Assembly (NCBI RefSeq): GCF_047496725.1
Contig: NC_132980.1
Span: 9,034,572 to 9,098,571, forward strand
DNA from: Anoplolepis gracilipes
Taxonomy: Eukaryota > Arthropoda > Insecta > Hymenoptera > Formicidae
Direction: 5' to 3'
Length of the DNA stretch: 64,000 nt
Shown here: positions 1-13,700 of the stretch, piece by piece
How the letters are laid out: every line of letters begins with the position of its first letter
Position numbering within the stretch: position 1 is the stretch's first letter
Position numbers and translations under genes: made by a program
The notes under the pieces: generated by a model
The model's input: only the letters and a program-made list of their open reading frames with translations
Told to the model about the DNA's origin: nothing
The model's database searches: none

Positions 1-407
1 ATGTTAAATATGTTACATATAGAAATATAGAATATGTTAAATATAGAAAATAATAGAAAAAAAAGTAACAGAAGATATACGTGCGATCTCCTAAACTAGG
101 CAAATTTTTTTTTTAAGCTTTGAGTCCATAATGATAGAACATAGAACTCGATCCGAGAAATTTGTAGCCAATAAAATTGTTAAACTTTTCCGTAAAAATT
201 ACACATTTCTCGAAACTAGAATCGAGATCGAATTCTCGGATCTCTCATGGACAGTAAGGCCTTACACACGTTCATTATCGAACGAGATCTATGGCAGGAG
301 ATTGAAACATGCACCGTAGGATGGCGCCTCATTTGTGACGCGCCTCGCCGGCTCGTTCCTCGTCCCGTGTCGTCGCGTGTCGCGCCCTCCTGTCGTCGCG
401 TCATGTT

Positions 408-414
<7 letters not shown>

Positions 415-442
<28 letters not shown>
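415..442. repeat. (CT)n microsatellite
   Basis: Uninterrupted CT dinucleotide run of about 14 units within the GC-rich island. Confidence 0.95.
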
Positions 443-446
<4 letters not shown>

Positions 447-1000
447 AGAGATTATCAATCCAGCGATTACACCATAGTCAAAGAGGATCTTGTCAAACAA
501 ACGTCGCGTAATCTCGCGACAGAAAGATAGGAAGAGATAAAAGGACGTGGGGCCGCAAGAAGAGGAGCCGGTACGGAAGTACGGCGTGGACAGATGGTTG
601 GAGGGGGGCGACGGAGGACGTAGACGGGATTTTGCGTATACAGATACGTCGTGGGGCGAGACGGAGCGACGGAGACGGTGACGGAGACGAGTGACGGTAG
701 TGGTGCGCGAGCGCGAGTAACACGATCGGACCGGAGGGAGAGGGGGAAGACAAATCGACTACGTTCGCCCGGTGGGCGAGCGAGAAGCAGCACAGACGAG
801 GAACTCGTCGGCGGCAGCGGAGCGTCGGTGTCAAAAGGCGTGGACTGTCCATCGTTCGAACGTGACCGCGTGTGCGAGCTTAGCAGCGGCGTCAATTTTT
901 CCATAGTTTTTTCTTCCTTTCCTACCCCTTTTATTACGTTTCGCGCCTTCCTCTTTTGTACATTCGAACGCCGAGCGACGGAGAGAAGGAAGGAGAAGAA

Positions 1001-1008
1001 GACGACGA

Positions 1009-1039
<31 letters not shown>

Positions 1040-1043
1040 GCCG
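1001..1043. repeat. GAC/CCG triplet repeat
   Basis: Runs of GAC then CCG/CCA triplets. They would read as Pro if translated, but there is no sign the frame is used. Confidence 0.85.
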
Positions 1044-1210
1044 CTTAAGAGTGACTAAAAAAAATTTACGATCAACGACGATCCTTATTTATCGAGTTAC
1101 CACGGTGCGAAGTGACAGTAGACACGCTTCTCGCGTTGCTCGCAGATCGCTCGCTCGTTCGTAGCCTATTTCATCACGCGAGACGCGAGACCCGAGTTGC
1201 AACCACGCGA

Positions 1211-1244
1211 GAAGGAAGGAAGGAAGGAAAGAAAGAAAGAAGGA
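1211..1244. repeat. GGAA/GAAA tetranucleotide repeat
   Basis: Short purine run of GGAA units passing into GAAA units. Confidence 0.85.
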
Positions 1245-1941
1245 AACCGATCGACCGCCGAAGGGAAGTAACGACGATCACGGAAGAACAAGAAGAGCTA
1301 CCGAGGTTGTTGCCTCCGCGCTTGCCGTTCTCGAGCACGGAAGGTGGTGCGTCGCGTGCCGCACGTTTATGTGCGCAGTCAGGTGACAGGAGGAGGGACG
1401 ACGATAACCGTGTGGTATTGCTGCTGTCGTCGTTATTGCTGCCGCAAGATTACATAGTCGCCGACGAGCTGCTGCCGGCTACGTGGTGCTCGAGAACGAA
1501 GAGCCAAACGGAATTGCACGGGGAAAGGAAGGAACGCCGCGAGAGGGTGAGGAAGAGGACAACGAGAAATAGCAGGTGGGTGTAACCCCAACTTCTCGTA
1601 TGACAATCCCATGTGTACGGCGTGTGGTACACACGGGGAGAGTCGCGTGATGTTCATGCACGCGCGCGTGTACCGGCATCTATGTGGGCATTTTGAGGTT
1701 AAGTGACGCACCCGCGATCGATCTGCCTTGTGGAGAGAAACACCGAACGAACGAAGAAACGGTATGAGGAACGCCCGAAACGGGAAAAACCGCTTTTTCA
1801 ATCGTTTTCGATTGTTGCGATAAGCTGTCAGAATTCGCAGAACATGAATTCGTTTTCGCGGCGAGTCACATTATCCTGGGCAAGGCTCGTCGTCAAAGAC
1901 CGGCGTTCTCCAAGTTAACGATAAACAACATTGATTTATTC

Positions 1942-1974
1942 CACACACAACACACACACACACACACACACACA
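1942..1974. repeat. (CA)n microsatellite
   Basis: CA dinucleotide run with one interruption, at the right edge of the GC-rich island. Confidence 0.95.
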
Positions 1975-2300
1975 TATCGTCTCTCTTCTCTTTTTTTAAT
2001 CAGAAAATTACCTCACGTTTCCCATCTATTCTATTTCTTTCGATTTCTAATAGTTTATCCGAAATTTTTAATGAAATTTAAATGAGTTAATTTATACGTT
2101 ATCCACGTGCATTGTTATTTTTGAAGTAAAAATTACGAATGAAGAAGTTCAAGATTTAATTAATAATTTGCATATACAATAAGATTTGAATAAAATCATC
2201 TAAAATAATTATTTCTTCATATAAAACTGTTTTTTATTCAAATCATTTAGATTTAATCCTCGCAGTTTTATATTTCAACATGTAAAGATATTGTAATCTT

Positions 2301-2418
2301 AATAAATGTGTGTTGAATATTTTTATATTTTTAACATTAATATTAACAACATATTAATTTACATTATTATGTTAACATTGATGTTAGAAATATAAAAGTA
2401 TTCAACATACATATTTCT
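2301..2418. repeat. 118-bp imperfect palindrome
   Basis: Left arm 2301-2352 and right arm 2367-2418 are inverted copies with a few mismatches. Shared blocks are TGTTGAATA, TTTTATATTT and TAACAT. The loop is about 14 nt. It looks like a small fold-back element. The rest of 1975-3030 is AT-rich with no other feature seen. Confidence 0.75.
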
Positions 2419-3039
2419 ATGTAAATTTAAATGTGTAAATATTGCTATAGATACCTTTCATATTCTCTAATTTTATAAGTAATATTATTTCATCTTATTT
2501 CTTATTCTATTTATTTATTTTATCTCTTATGAATAATCTAAAAATAATTACTAAACATATTACGCAAAGCAGACCCGCAGAGTTAATGTGTCTCTCAAGG
2601 ATAAGTGATGCAGGCATAATTTTTTCTACGTTTTCTGAATAATTGTGGTTATTACGACATAAAGAAGCAAAACGAAGCGTTACATAGAAAATGTACATTC
2701 TGTATTATTCCCTTTTTTTACTTCGCATGTTTTTAAGTATAATTGCGTATTTATAATCAGACTCATAAAAGCTAAGCTATACGCGGAAGATTAAATACCT
2801 AGCACATACGATTAATTTGAAATAATTCATCGTATGATGTTCATACGGGATATGGTTTATATAATTTTTAAATATTGCATAGCTGATGAATTAATACCAT
2901 CCAATTGATATCATTAGCTCATCCGCGTTTGCAATTGGCATATAACGTAACGATTCAATTAACACACTCGATAAAAAGTTAGAATATATATAACTATGCT
3001 TTAGGCAAAAAAAAAGTTACTTTCGTTGTAATCGTCGAG

Positions 3040-3142
3040 TCTTGCTACTGACGACTCGAACATTCATTCGGCGCTTTCTCTCTTACGTTAAGCAGCACGT
3101 TTTTGAACTATCGCTGATTCGTTAACCGCATTGAAAATGAAG
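3040..3142 (+). other. Candidate first exon of the elongase gene
   Basis: A short GC-richer stretch ends with an ATG at 3137, one Lys codon, and a good donor AAG|GTACGTGA at 3143. Spliced to the acceptor at 10737, the frame reads Met-Lys-Ile-Leu-Phe-Lys-Met and continues into the elongase in frame. This is inference from splice signals and frame only. A short inverted pair TCGAGTC...GACTCGA lies at its left edge. Confidence 0.35.
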
Positions 3143-5587
3143 GTACGTGATCGCGGTAATATCGCGTTGCTGCAATCATCACATTAATTAAATCGACAGA
3201 TTCGATATTTCTTTCCGAAAAAGAAATAAATGTTGGCTCAGAATATAGCTGTAAAGGAAAGGATAATATAACTATAAAGAACATATGTCTCTTCTTGTTG
3301 ATATCTTAATTTTCTTCTTCTGAATGCAAATAACTGATAATTACTTGATTAAATATCAAGGTAGATTTATACGAAGTTTGGTTTGATTAGAAAAAAAAAA
3401 ATTTTTTTTAATCCTTGAGCACCATACATAGGTTATCTAACTGTTAACAAAACTGTGCATTTTTAAATGGTAAGAAGTTATGGCTCGGGGCTTGGGGGGA
3501 GGGGAAAAATTTTAATATTCCAACTACAAACTATGTGAATTATTTGACACAACCCATGTGTGTGTGTAAAAGAGTGACCAAAATAATACACTGAAGGATT
3601 AATTCTCTAAATTTCTTATTAAATGATAAATTGGATGTTGCATTGCTTTTTTATGAAATTTTTTTACAATCTTTTTTACAATTCTGAAATATGTATGCAT
3701 ATGTATGTCTACGTAGAAGCATTACTATTTCCTTGAATATTTAGTAGCATATAATGCATCGAAGAAAAGTTTTTACGGTTAAATGTAAGAAAATAAACGA
3801 TTACTTTTTTTAAATCTATTTTGCACTAAAAAAATATCGCAAAATATAAGAAACATTTAAATCAATCATAATTGAATATTAATTTCTCGAATGTGTACTG
3901 TTCTAATTTCAGCGTCGCGACTTATGATATTTTTTCGGGAAGCTGTGTAAAAATTGACGATACTTTATTGTCTTAAGATCGATTAAAACCGTCATCTTTT
4001 GAGAACGAAAATCTGATTCTGATAAATAATAATTTTAATTTTCATATAAAACGTGCATGTCGACATTATTTATTTTTTATGTACCTTATATTTTCGAATC
4101 TCTAATTTCTTCATTTAATGAAATAAAATTGCTCAAAGATTAGCTAAATCATGACAATGCTGCAATTGTACACAGATATGTGACGGTCCGTTCTACTGAT
4201 AAAAATCAATTTGTAATATTGGCGTACTAGTTGTACAAAATTTTGCGGATATTTATCTCGCATTTCGAAAGATTAGATAGTATCTCTCGTGCAGGATTGC
4301 TTCCGTTAGTAAATAAATAAATAAACAGTGTATGCGCGCAGTTTCCATACGAATTATTGAAAACGCGACCGTGCTTGCTTCTGCTTTCGGACCGCACGCA
4401 TCTCTGTTCGTTATTCGATATTTATGCAAATCCATTCGAATGGAAATGCCACGAGTCTCACGCGCACCCTCTTGGTCGGAATAATCGAAACCATCACGAG
4501 CGCGGCCCGGAAAAACAGAAACCACACATGTAAATATAAAATATATACCTATACGTTTTGATCGCGTGCTGACGCTAGACGAATGATAAACGTTTTGTTC
4601 CTCGATTACATTCGATCGGACTGTATTCTATAAAATACGAAATTTCATCCTTCACGTTTGGACAATGAAATTTGTAGATTTGTAGATTTTACAATTAACC
4701 AACTCGTATAAAAAAAAAAATATTGATATATACATACATTAAGAGTTGACTGCCGTTGTTTGTGTGTGATTATATATTTATATGATTATTAGCATTTTGT
4801 ATAAATTTTTGTCAATATTATTTGAAATTGAGCAATAAGAAAGATCCTTTCGAAGAATTTGCTTACGAAAGAATTAAGAGAAAGTGTGTCTGCATGACCA
4901 GTTACGTACGTAAGTTTCTAACAATTCGTGTATGACATGCATTTTTATAAGAACTAATTATGATAGCTAATTAAAAATTTAATCTATGCCGAGTAAAATT
5001 TTACTTTAAATTAAATCAACAATGAAACACAATGAACAACAATGAAAAGAGCTATTATGTAATATCTTTAGTAAGTGTGCATTTTTCAAACTTTACACGT
5101 TTAATGCCGATAAGAATCAAAGAATGATTGAACACGTATTTATAATAAGCAAATTTTCTATCAAATATAACGTTTTTATAAAATTCACGATCTTCGATTA
5201 TAATTGTTGCAGCCGAACATGAGTTTGTAAGATTATCGCATTGTCGTGTACGATAACGTAATTTTGTGTTTTAATTATTTAAAAAGTGTACGAGAAATTT
5301 TCCATAATTAATGCATTCGACGTTGGCTTTATTTTTAATTGCCGCACGAATTACGCGTACGATAAAAAAAACATTTGAAGCAGTAATTACCTCGGTTATT
5401 ATTTAATTCTGATTATGTTCGTATAGTTGCCTATATAAATTGTGATGCCAAGCGAAAAGAAAACAAAAATACAACTTTCTACTCATATAGATTGTGAACT
5501 CTGCAAGTATAACATAAAATTACATTTAGTTAAAATTCATAAAGCACAAACACTGGTGATTTTTCAGTCACATTCGCTCTCTAATCG

Positions 5588-5644
5588 TTTTTTTTTTTTT
5601 TCTTTTTTTTTTGTTTTTTTTTTGTTTTTTTTTCTTTTTTTTTA
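5588..5644. repeat. T-rich low-complexity run
   Basis: Nearly pure T run with scattered C and G. Confidence 0.9.
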
Positions 5645-6390
5645 TATTCTAGGTATAATTTGAATTTAAGATATAAGTATTCGATAATATCTTCGCTTTT
5701 TTTGTTTTTATTGTATTTCTCAATTCACGACTGTTTGTGATATGATTATAAAACCTATTAAGCTTTTAAACTTTAATAAATTTAATTCTATATACATATA
5801 CATACTACGTAAACATAGTAATATATGTTTTGCATTAATGATAGTACATTATTGATTGATTTATAAAATGTAATTTATTGATAGTGATAATGAAAATGTT
5901 ATTAAAAAATTATTAAAATGTATGCTAAATATCGATTACAATTTTTAATATTTGTAGTACTGATAAAAAAAACATCACAATATTAAAAATAATTTAATAT
6001 TACGAGATATTGCATTGTGTAAATTAATATAAAAATTTTGATCAAACGATACAGACGAACACATGCAGTTTGATTTAGCGACACGTAATTTAGTGACTCA
6101 TGACTCACGTTTACCGACAATGGCAAATTTGATAAAAAAATTGAATTGATAACATTTCACCGATAACATGAACATACTATACATACCATGATACCTACTA
6201 CGAAATATGAACGATCAATTTATAATGCGATTAATCATCTATATTATGTAGATGTTACGATGTGTAAATTAATCTCATAATCAGATACTCTCTTTTTCTT
6301 AGAACTGACTTTCTTAGAACTTTCTATGACACATTTCAAGATTAGATGTGCACATGTTATGTACAAAAATATTATGAGCTATTATACCAA

Positions 6391-6395
<5 letters not shown>

Positions 6396-6437
<42 letters not shown>
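6396..6437. repeat. (AT)n microsatellite
   Basis: AT dinucleotide run of about 20 units. Confidence 0.95.
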
Positions 6438-6440
<3 letters not shown>

Positions 6441-9400
6441 ATTTTACTTTTTATTGGATTATAAGGAAAATTAAATAAATAAACTATGAATAAAAAAAAA
6501 TTTACAAAGTAATTAATCTTATTTCATCATTTTATAGATTTTGTGAAGCCAACATGTATCTTTTTTGTGATATAGTTTTTGAAATCAATTTTTTCTTCGC
6601 AGAAAAAGATGTCATTTATACATCACAATATTTGGAGATACTTTAACATTTTAACCGAATCAATACGTTTATAGTTATAGAATCTTTCTTACGTTCTCCA
6701 AATAATTAATCTTTCTAATTTTTGAGACAAACATAATCTTTTTTATATTATTGTTTTGATGTTTGTTGGCGTCAGACAAGTCGAAAGATAAAAAGGAACT
6801 GAATTATAAACCATAATAATCTTGCAGAAATTTTGACATTTCTGGTAGAAAAACATTGTTTTTCTAAATATTTATCATTGATACAATTTGTCAGTAACAA
6901 GCAGAAAGTGTAAATATGTACACGTCGAATATTATTTCGGAAACATCTCGTTGAGAGATTGAAATATTAAGATTAAAAATATTTCTGCAATTGCTAATAA
7001 TATCCGGATACATCGGGCTACGTAGAAATAGTATACAATTACATACTACAAATAGTATGTAATGCTATGTTTTGCAACGAAATATTAACAGAAAAGTAAG
7101 CATAACTTTAAAGGTATTTTTATGGTATGTTCGGATTGTCTCGAATGAAAATTTCTTATCTTTTATTTCTTTTTTTCATTTTTAAATTTAGATTGTATAA
7201 ATCAAATCGATCAAAAACTATTATCTATCAACTCTTACCTATGTGGATAATATTCAGATTTATATAAAAATTCTGCGGTTTACAGTTCTTGCATATCTCT
7301 ATTGCAAAATTCAAAAAAATTTCAATATTAACGAATTTTATCTTCACTTACGACATAAGACGTACTACTTAAAATTCGTTATCGCGCGACTAACAACGCT
7401 GACTCTTTTATCAGCGACATTAAAGTCAGATTAGTTTGACATTTAACAAGCGTGTATTTAAGCGTCATATCTCTATTAAACCAATTTTGCATGCAAATCG
7501 CAAACCAACGCTAAACTAATATATAGAAATTATTTTGTAAAATATTAATTTTTTTAATATGAATCAAAAGGAAGATTTTATCGCGATGTTTTAAATCGAT
7601 ATTTATTAAGTATGATATGCCTGTACATGATTATCATCAATTGGAAGAAATGTTTTCAATTTCAAGTTTTGCTTACTAGTTCTATATAATTATATATCGC
7701 ATTCCAACCAAAGAAAAATGCGATTTAGTTTTTTCAAGTATTATTATATATGCAATCTTATATGCTTATTTTATTTTTTGTATGCATGTTACGTATGTTA
7801 TGTTAGACTATTATTACAGAACAGTAAAAAATGAGTACAATAAAGCGCATGGCAGGTTCCGGTGGACGAGATATCTATAATCAAACGCAGTGCTTACATC
7901 CTCCCATTTAACCATGTATTACGCTATCGTCTGGTGCAATTGATCCTGACGCGTTCGTAATCGTATGTTTAGTAACTTTCTCGCGGCACACTTCGGCGCG
8001 GTGCCAAAGCTGGCCTCTTTCGTGTCACTCTCGTATCTATCCCCTTTTTCTCCTCTTTCTTTTTTTTATTTTTTATTTATTTATTTTTTATTTATTTCGA
8101 AGGCTTGTCGTCGACACCTACTCAACTGCATGTTTACGTAAGATGCGTAATCGACCGAGGAAGCTACGTCCTAAGAGAGAGAGAGAGCGGGAGAGAAATT
8201 TATCCGACTCAATAAGTCGCTAGATCACGACTTTTTTTTTCTTTTATCATACCGACATACCTTGTCACATGCGATCGTATATTATCCCTCTTCTAACCAT
8301 TCAACAGCATATAGAGGAGAGAGAAAAAAATGAAAAACTCGTTAACATGAAATCTCGATAGTAAAAAAATATTTAATGAATTAACTCGTAAATATTGATA
8401 CGTAAATATTCGTACCGATATGTTTCGCTTTCAATTGCCAAATTTTTTCAGTGATAAACTTTTCGATAATAAACTAACTGGGAGAAATCTTTATTCTAAT
8501 ATGCTAATATAATTCTTTCAACCTACATTTTCTGTTTGAATTAATTTTTTATAAAAGAATCTCTAAAACGGATCGAAATGTTTAATGATTATCATAGAAG
8601 CAATCGTCAATCATACATTAGGATAAAATAAGTAAGGAGACAAAACGCATTGTTAAAATTATCAAATCAATTTATAACGAATTAAATTTTTATTTGCATT
8701 GAGATTCAGTTAAATATGAAAAATATAATTTTTATAGCGGTTTATTGTTTCAAAGACATGAAGATATATACACACACACATACACACTCACATGTATGTC
8801 AATATGAATATTTATGTATTAATATATGCAAGCTTTTTCTACTGTTGAAATATCGTTATCGGAAGGTTCGAAAAAAAATATATATATTGTCATCACATAA
8901 AAAGATATATTAATTTGTTGAAAGAAAATGTAGTTATAATTTATAATATTATTGAATATTTTATAATATTATTGAATATTTAAATATATTATTGAATATT
9001 TAAATATATATATTAAATATGTTGAATATTGAAAAATATAACAAAGAAATAATAAATTAGTTTGCTAATTTAAATTTCATGAATTAAAAATCAACTGATT
9101 TAAATTCACAGATATCATAACAAGTAATATGACAAGTCTAATACATCATTATGTCTACATATTCGCTCAAAGTTATATTTCTTTTAGAATTTAAATATGT
9201 ATAAGTAAATATACTTTTTTTGTATCTTATAATAAAAAGTAGAATCTATCAAATGTCAAACTTTAAAAAAGTTAAAAAAAAGATATTTATTGATAATTTA
9301 TAACACAAACTCTTAATGATATATCGCAAAAAGTTATTATTTATCATATTTACTCTCTTCAAGAATAATTTGTACCATTTTTTGAATTAAAGTTTACTTG

Positions 9401-10749
9401 AAAAATTAAAGAATAAGATTTTATTATCCGTTTGACAAATTGTTCACTTTAAATTGTTTATAACTTAAAAACGTCATGCATCTACAAAATAAATAAGGCT
9501 CTTAATGTTTTTACTAAAACAATATTGACAAGTTAGAAATATTATGTATAATGACTACATTGACGAGACTGTTTCGACGTACAATATGATAATTTATTCG
9601 CGACTCTGATGAAAAGCAAAGTCGACGTAGTCTTTACACCGTTTAAACAATTACCATATCTGATTCAGATGCACTAAATGTCCTTATCAAATATGAATTG
9701 ACTACGTAGCTAACCATACGTACGTCGTATTCAGTTTAACACGATCGACGCGCGTAAATACACCTACGTAGGTAGGTATGTATAGCCATTCGTCCTCAAC
9801 TACGCCTACCTTCCTTACATCGCCTTAGAGCTTACTATGTCAATGGCAGCGACGTTCAATGATCGTTGTCTTGCAGTAAAGAGACCTGACGAAATGTTAA
9901 CTTGAGCTCGACATTCTATCTTGGATGACCGTTACTTTGACCCACTAACGAGCAGAACATACCATGATATTTGATGTACAAAATTAGCACGAGGCACAAG
10001 TGATCACATATTAAAAAAAAACACATGTGTGTGTGTTTTTTATGTGTGTATTCCTATTCATTAAGTGAGAGACAATTATCGTCTTAGGAACTATTAAGTT
10101 GACATAACTTTAACAAAATAATTTTTGACATTATAATGTCATTGAACGATTAATTTTTATTTAATAAGGAAATTTACATACTTTTGAAGTTATATCTTGA
10201 AATTATATCTTAATAAAGAAGTTAATCTTGATAAAGAATTCTAGAGACTATGAGAAAATATTTTTGATTAATTTTCAGTGCTGATTTCTTTCAGGATTAT
10301 ACGTAACGTAGTAGAAATAAATTAAATGAGTACATAAATAAGATACGTTGGCAGCTTCCCTTTTTTCGTCGTGATATAAATGTCATAAATATTATGATTA
10401 AAATATATGTTTTCGCGCGATTTTAAAGTATCGTTGAATTATAAAAACTTATAAAACTGATGACTAGTCTCTTAGCGAAGTGTGTGTGTGTGGAGAGAGT
10501 GGAGTTTGCTAATAAAAAAATAAAAAATATATATAATAATAATATATTGTCATACTTTCAATGAAACTATGACCGAAAATAACATAAATGTAAATCACGA
10601 GAGGGGAGAGTTAGGAAACGTGTATAAATACTGTACATAATATGCTGTACATAACTGATATTTCATTTCGAGAATGCTCGATTTTGTTTTTGAAGACGAA
10701 ACAAAAAATAATTAACACAATAACATTTTATTTTCAGATCTTATTCAAG

Positions 10750-13700
10750 ATGACGAGCGTAGTGACAAATCTTGTGGATAGTTATAGGGACCTTATGGAC
10801 AATCAGTCCGGTAAGTTTGATATATTCTAATTATATTAAAGCTATTTTTCTTCACAAATTTCTCCCAAATCTCCTATTTCTTTTAACAATTCTAATATCT
10901 AAAATATTTTGTTCTTCATTAACGTCACGAAGACTAACAAGTTCTTTGATCAGAAGAATATATAATATTTATACAAAGATAACATTATAAATACAAATAC
11001 ATGTTACTTTTACTTGCAACAGATCTATACTTTTTTTTTATTTTATTTTATTTCTTTTTTTTTTTTTTTTTTTTTTTTTTTTCTAAATATCGGTGATGAC
11101 TTAATCTTTAGATATAGTCCTAGCTTTTTTCTTCGAGGACATCGCTCGATATTGCTAAATTATTAAAAAGAAAATATCACCGTATTTTAAAGAACATGAA
11201 CAGAATGAATATATCGTCTTAAATGTGTTATATACTTAAAGGCACATACTCGTATTGGAAATTTATCGGACATGTGCTAAAAACTTTTTGAATCACAGAA
11301 TCGAAGAGCATAAAGTCTGTTCATGTCATTTTTATGGGACTTGTTAAACTTGTAACTTACGAAATTGAAAAGTAGTCCTTTTGTACATTTTTTATTACAT
11401 TTTGTTTTAACACATCATGTATGAACTATGTAGTTGTGCGATAAAATGTATTTTTGCATGCTATTTATTTTTTATCGATAATCTTGTAAAGATAGCCACA
11501 TGACATAACGTTTACATATAGCGCAATTTTTCATATAATGTTCAGTGGAGATAATTTAATTAAACAAACATCGGTCCAGTCCATAATGTGTTAATAAACG
11601 AAAAGGAAAGAAATCGTATTCGCGATATTCTCACCGATCGAAAGACTGAGAAAATACAAGAGAAATATGCAAATTTACTCAAATGCTGGTCCAGAGAATG
11701 ATGTAAAGCTTCTTTCGCCGGAAACCTCGCGTATTACATCTCTTGTATTACAACCAAAATATTTCAACAATTCGGAGAGTCTGTTTACCGCGCATATTTT
11801 CACGACGACGAGAAATCTCCCTCGCCCTCCCTCCCCCACCCTCAAGTTCTTTTTAGCACGACGCGAGTCAATATCGTGTCATAATGCTACCAGCTTGTTG
11901 AAATTTGAAGTTATTTGCAAAGCGAAAATTTAAAATTTGCTAATACTAACAATAAGTAGGCCTACAAAAAAATATGGCTATAACTCATACAATATACAAA
12001 TAAAGTTTAAGATTTGTTAATAATTCGCAGCAATAGAAATGTAACAGTATATAAAATTGATGCAATATAAATATATATAAATTATATTTGTATTTTTTAG
12101 AAAAAAATATTTTATTTATATGTCAATGTTTTTATCAAATATTTGATAATTAAAAATCAAATTTTTAAATAAAAAATAATCTAAATAATTATAAATTCCA
12201 AATAATATATTTATATTATATATAAATAAATATTAATTATAAATATATTTTATCAAGAATATTTTAAGAATTATAAAATAAAAATTTAGCATACTTTTTG
12301 TATATGTCATAAAAAAATATAAGATAATAACTACTATGGAGGTATTAAACAAATAAATAATAAATAAGCTAGAAATTCTGCTCAACTCGCAGTTCTGCCT
12401 AATATCTCCTTTCTATCTTCTCTTCTCTTGCTTATTCCTGACTTTTTCAAGACACTTATAAAACTCGTGAAAACACGGATAATTATAATCGCGCGCTACT
12501 TTATACAATACTCTTGATATTATCTCACATACATACAATGCGTTCTTTATTATATTCCAACGAAGAATAATGTGATTATTATTATTCAAAATTTACGTAC
12601 ATTCGCTAAATTAAAATTAAAGATAAATATCAGAATGAGATTCGAAACTTTGTTTCCGTCGTTTTGATTATTTGCGCCATAGATCTCTGTCAAGTATAAT
12701 ACACATAAAATACTCATCTCAACAAATTATCGGTATGATTTGAAAACGTCGCATTTTTATTACGCAGATGATATAAGTATTAAATAAAAACAATATTAAT
12801 TAATGTGTTATTAATTAAACGTGTTATAATATCATATGATTCGAAATCGATTTTGCACTCGCTACTTTTGTTAATAATCGAAGAATTTGAAAATAAATTC
12901 CATGAATGGATTCGAAAATAACACTGCCCAACGAGGGGTTGGTCACTGAGGTAATTTTTGTACAAGGGCTAGGTAATTCAGCGGCAATCCCAGCAAAATT
13001 TTGGGTAATTCAAGGTTATTTTTGGTAAATCTGAATAATCTTTAGCGTTAAAATAATTTAAAGTAAAATTTACTTTTAATTTGAGATACTATTAGGTAAT
13101 CTTAAGTAATCCGAGGTATATATAATTTAAGGGTAATCCGTATCAAAGGGTAATTTTTGTACATTATAACTGTTAGTGACAACTCTCGCTGCCCAACCTA
13201 ATATCGCGTAATCACGCGAGTCAAATTGGTAAATGCTAGTTGAGAAGTGATAATAATAGGAATTAGTGAATCACGTAAATAATCCTAGAAGGTAAATGAA
13301 TTTTGCCTCTTCAACATTTTCCTGCTATTTTAAATATTTGTACTTTGAGAGATAGATGACACATATAGACACATATACATATAGAATAACTCACACTTTA
13401 GCATTCATCGCCACGCAAATGACAAGACGAATTACACCGCACGTAAATAATAGCGTTCTATATGTCGCAAACAATATCGAATTTTGCGAAATATAATCTT
13501 TACAAGTATCAGGAGATATTAACGATTATTATTATAATTATTATAATTGCTATAATTATTATAATTAGCGATTAGCCAAGCCATATTAGTAATTAATTTT
13601 CGTAATTATGACCTATAAACAACAATTATCTCGACTTGTATAGTAAAGTCACAGTAAAGTTGCAAATTTTGTTTTGAATTTCATTTAAAAAATTTTTGGA

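Larger units (their letters stand above)
240..1920. promoter_or_regulatory. GC- and CpG-rich island, possible promoter and 5' UTR exon
   Basis: This stretch is much richer in C, G and CpG than the next 8 kb. It carries (CT)n at 415-442, a GAC/CCG triplet run at 1001-1043 and GGAA/GAAA repeats at 1211-1244. Overlapping open frames occur on both strands but none resembles a known protein, so they look like by-products of high GC. A possible plus-strand splice donor, AG|GTGGGT, lies near 1575. It could be the promoter and 5' UTR exon of the elongase downstream, or of a gene to the left of the window. Confidence 0.4.
3143..10737. other. AT-rich non-coding stretch, likely 5' intron or intergenic
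   Basis: No exon with family similarity was seen. It holds a T-rich run at 5588-5644, an (AT)n run at 6396-6437, a GC-richer patch at about 4320-4520, a CpG-containing patch at about 9560-9960 (possible regulatory sequence), a GA run near 8177, and AT-rich near-tandem units at about 8941-9030. If 3040-3142 is a first exon, the whole stretch is an intron. Confidence 0.5.

Noticed and set aside
651..1058. 135-codon plus-strand ORF in the GC-rich island
   Set aside because: Composition is low-complexity Arg/Gly/Ser with a Pro run from a triplet repeat, open frames occur on both strands, and no family resemblance is seen.
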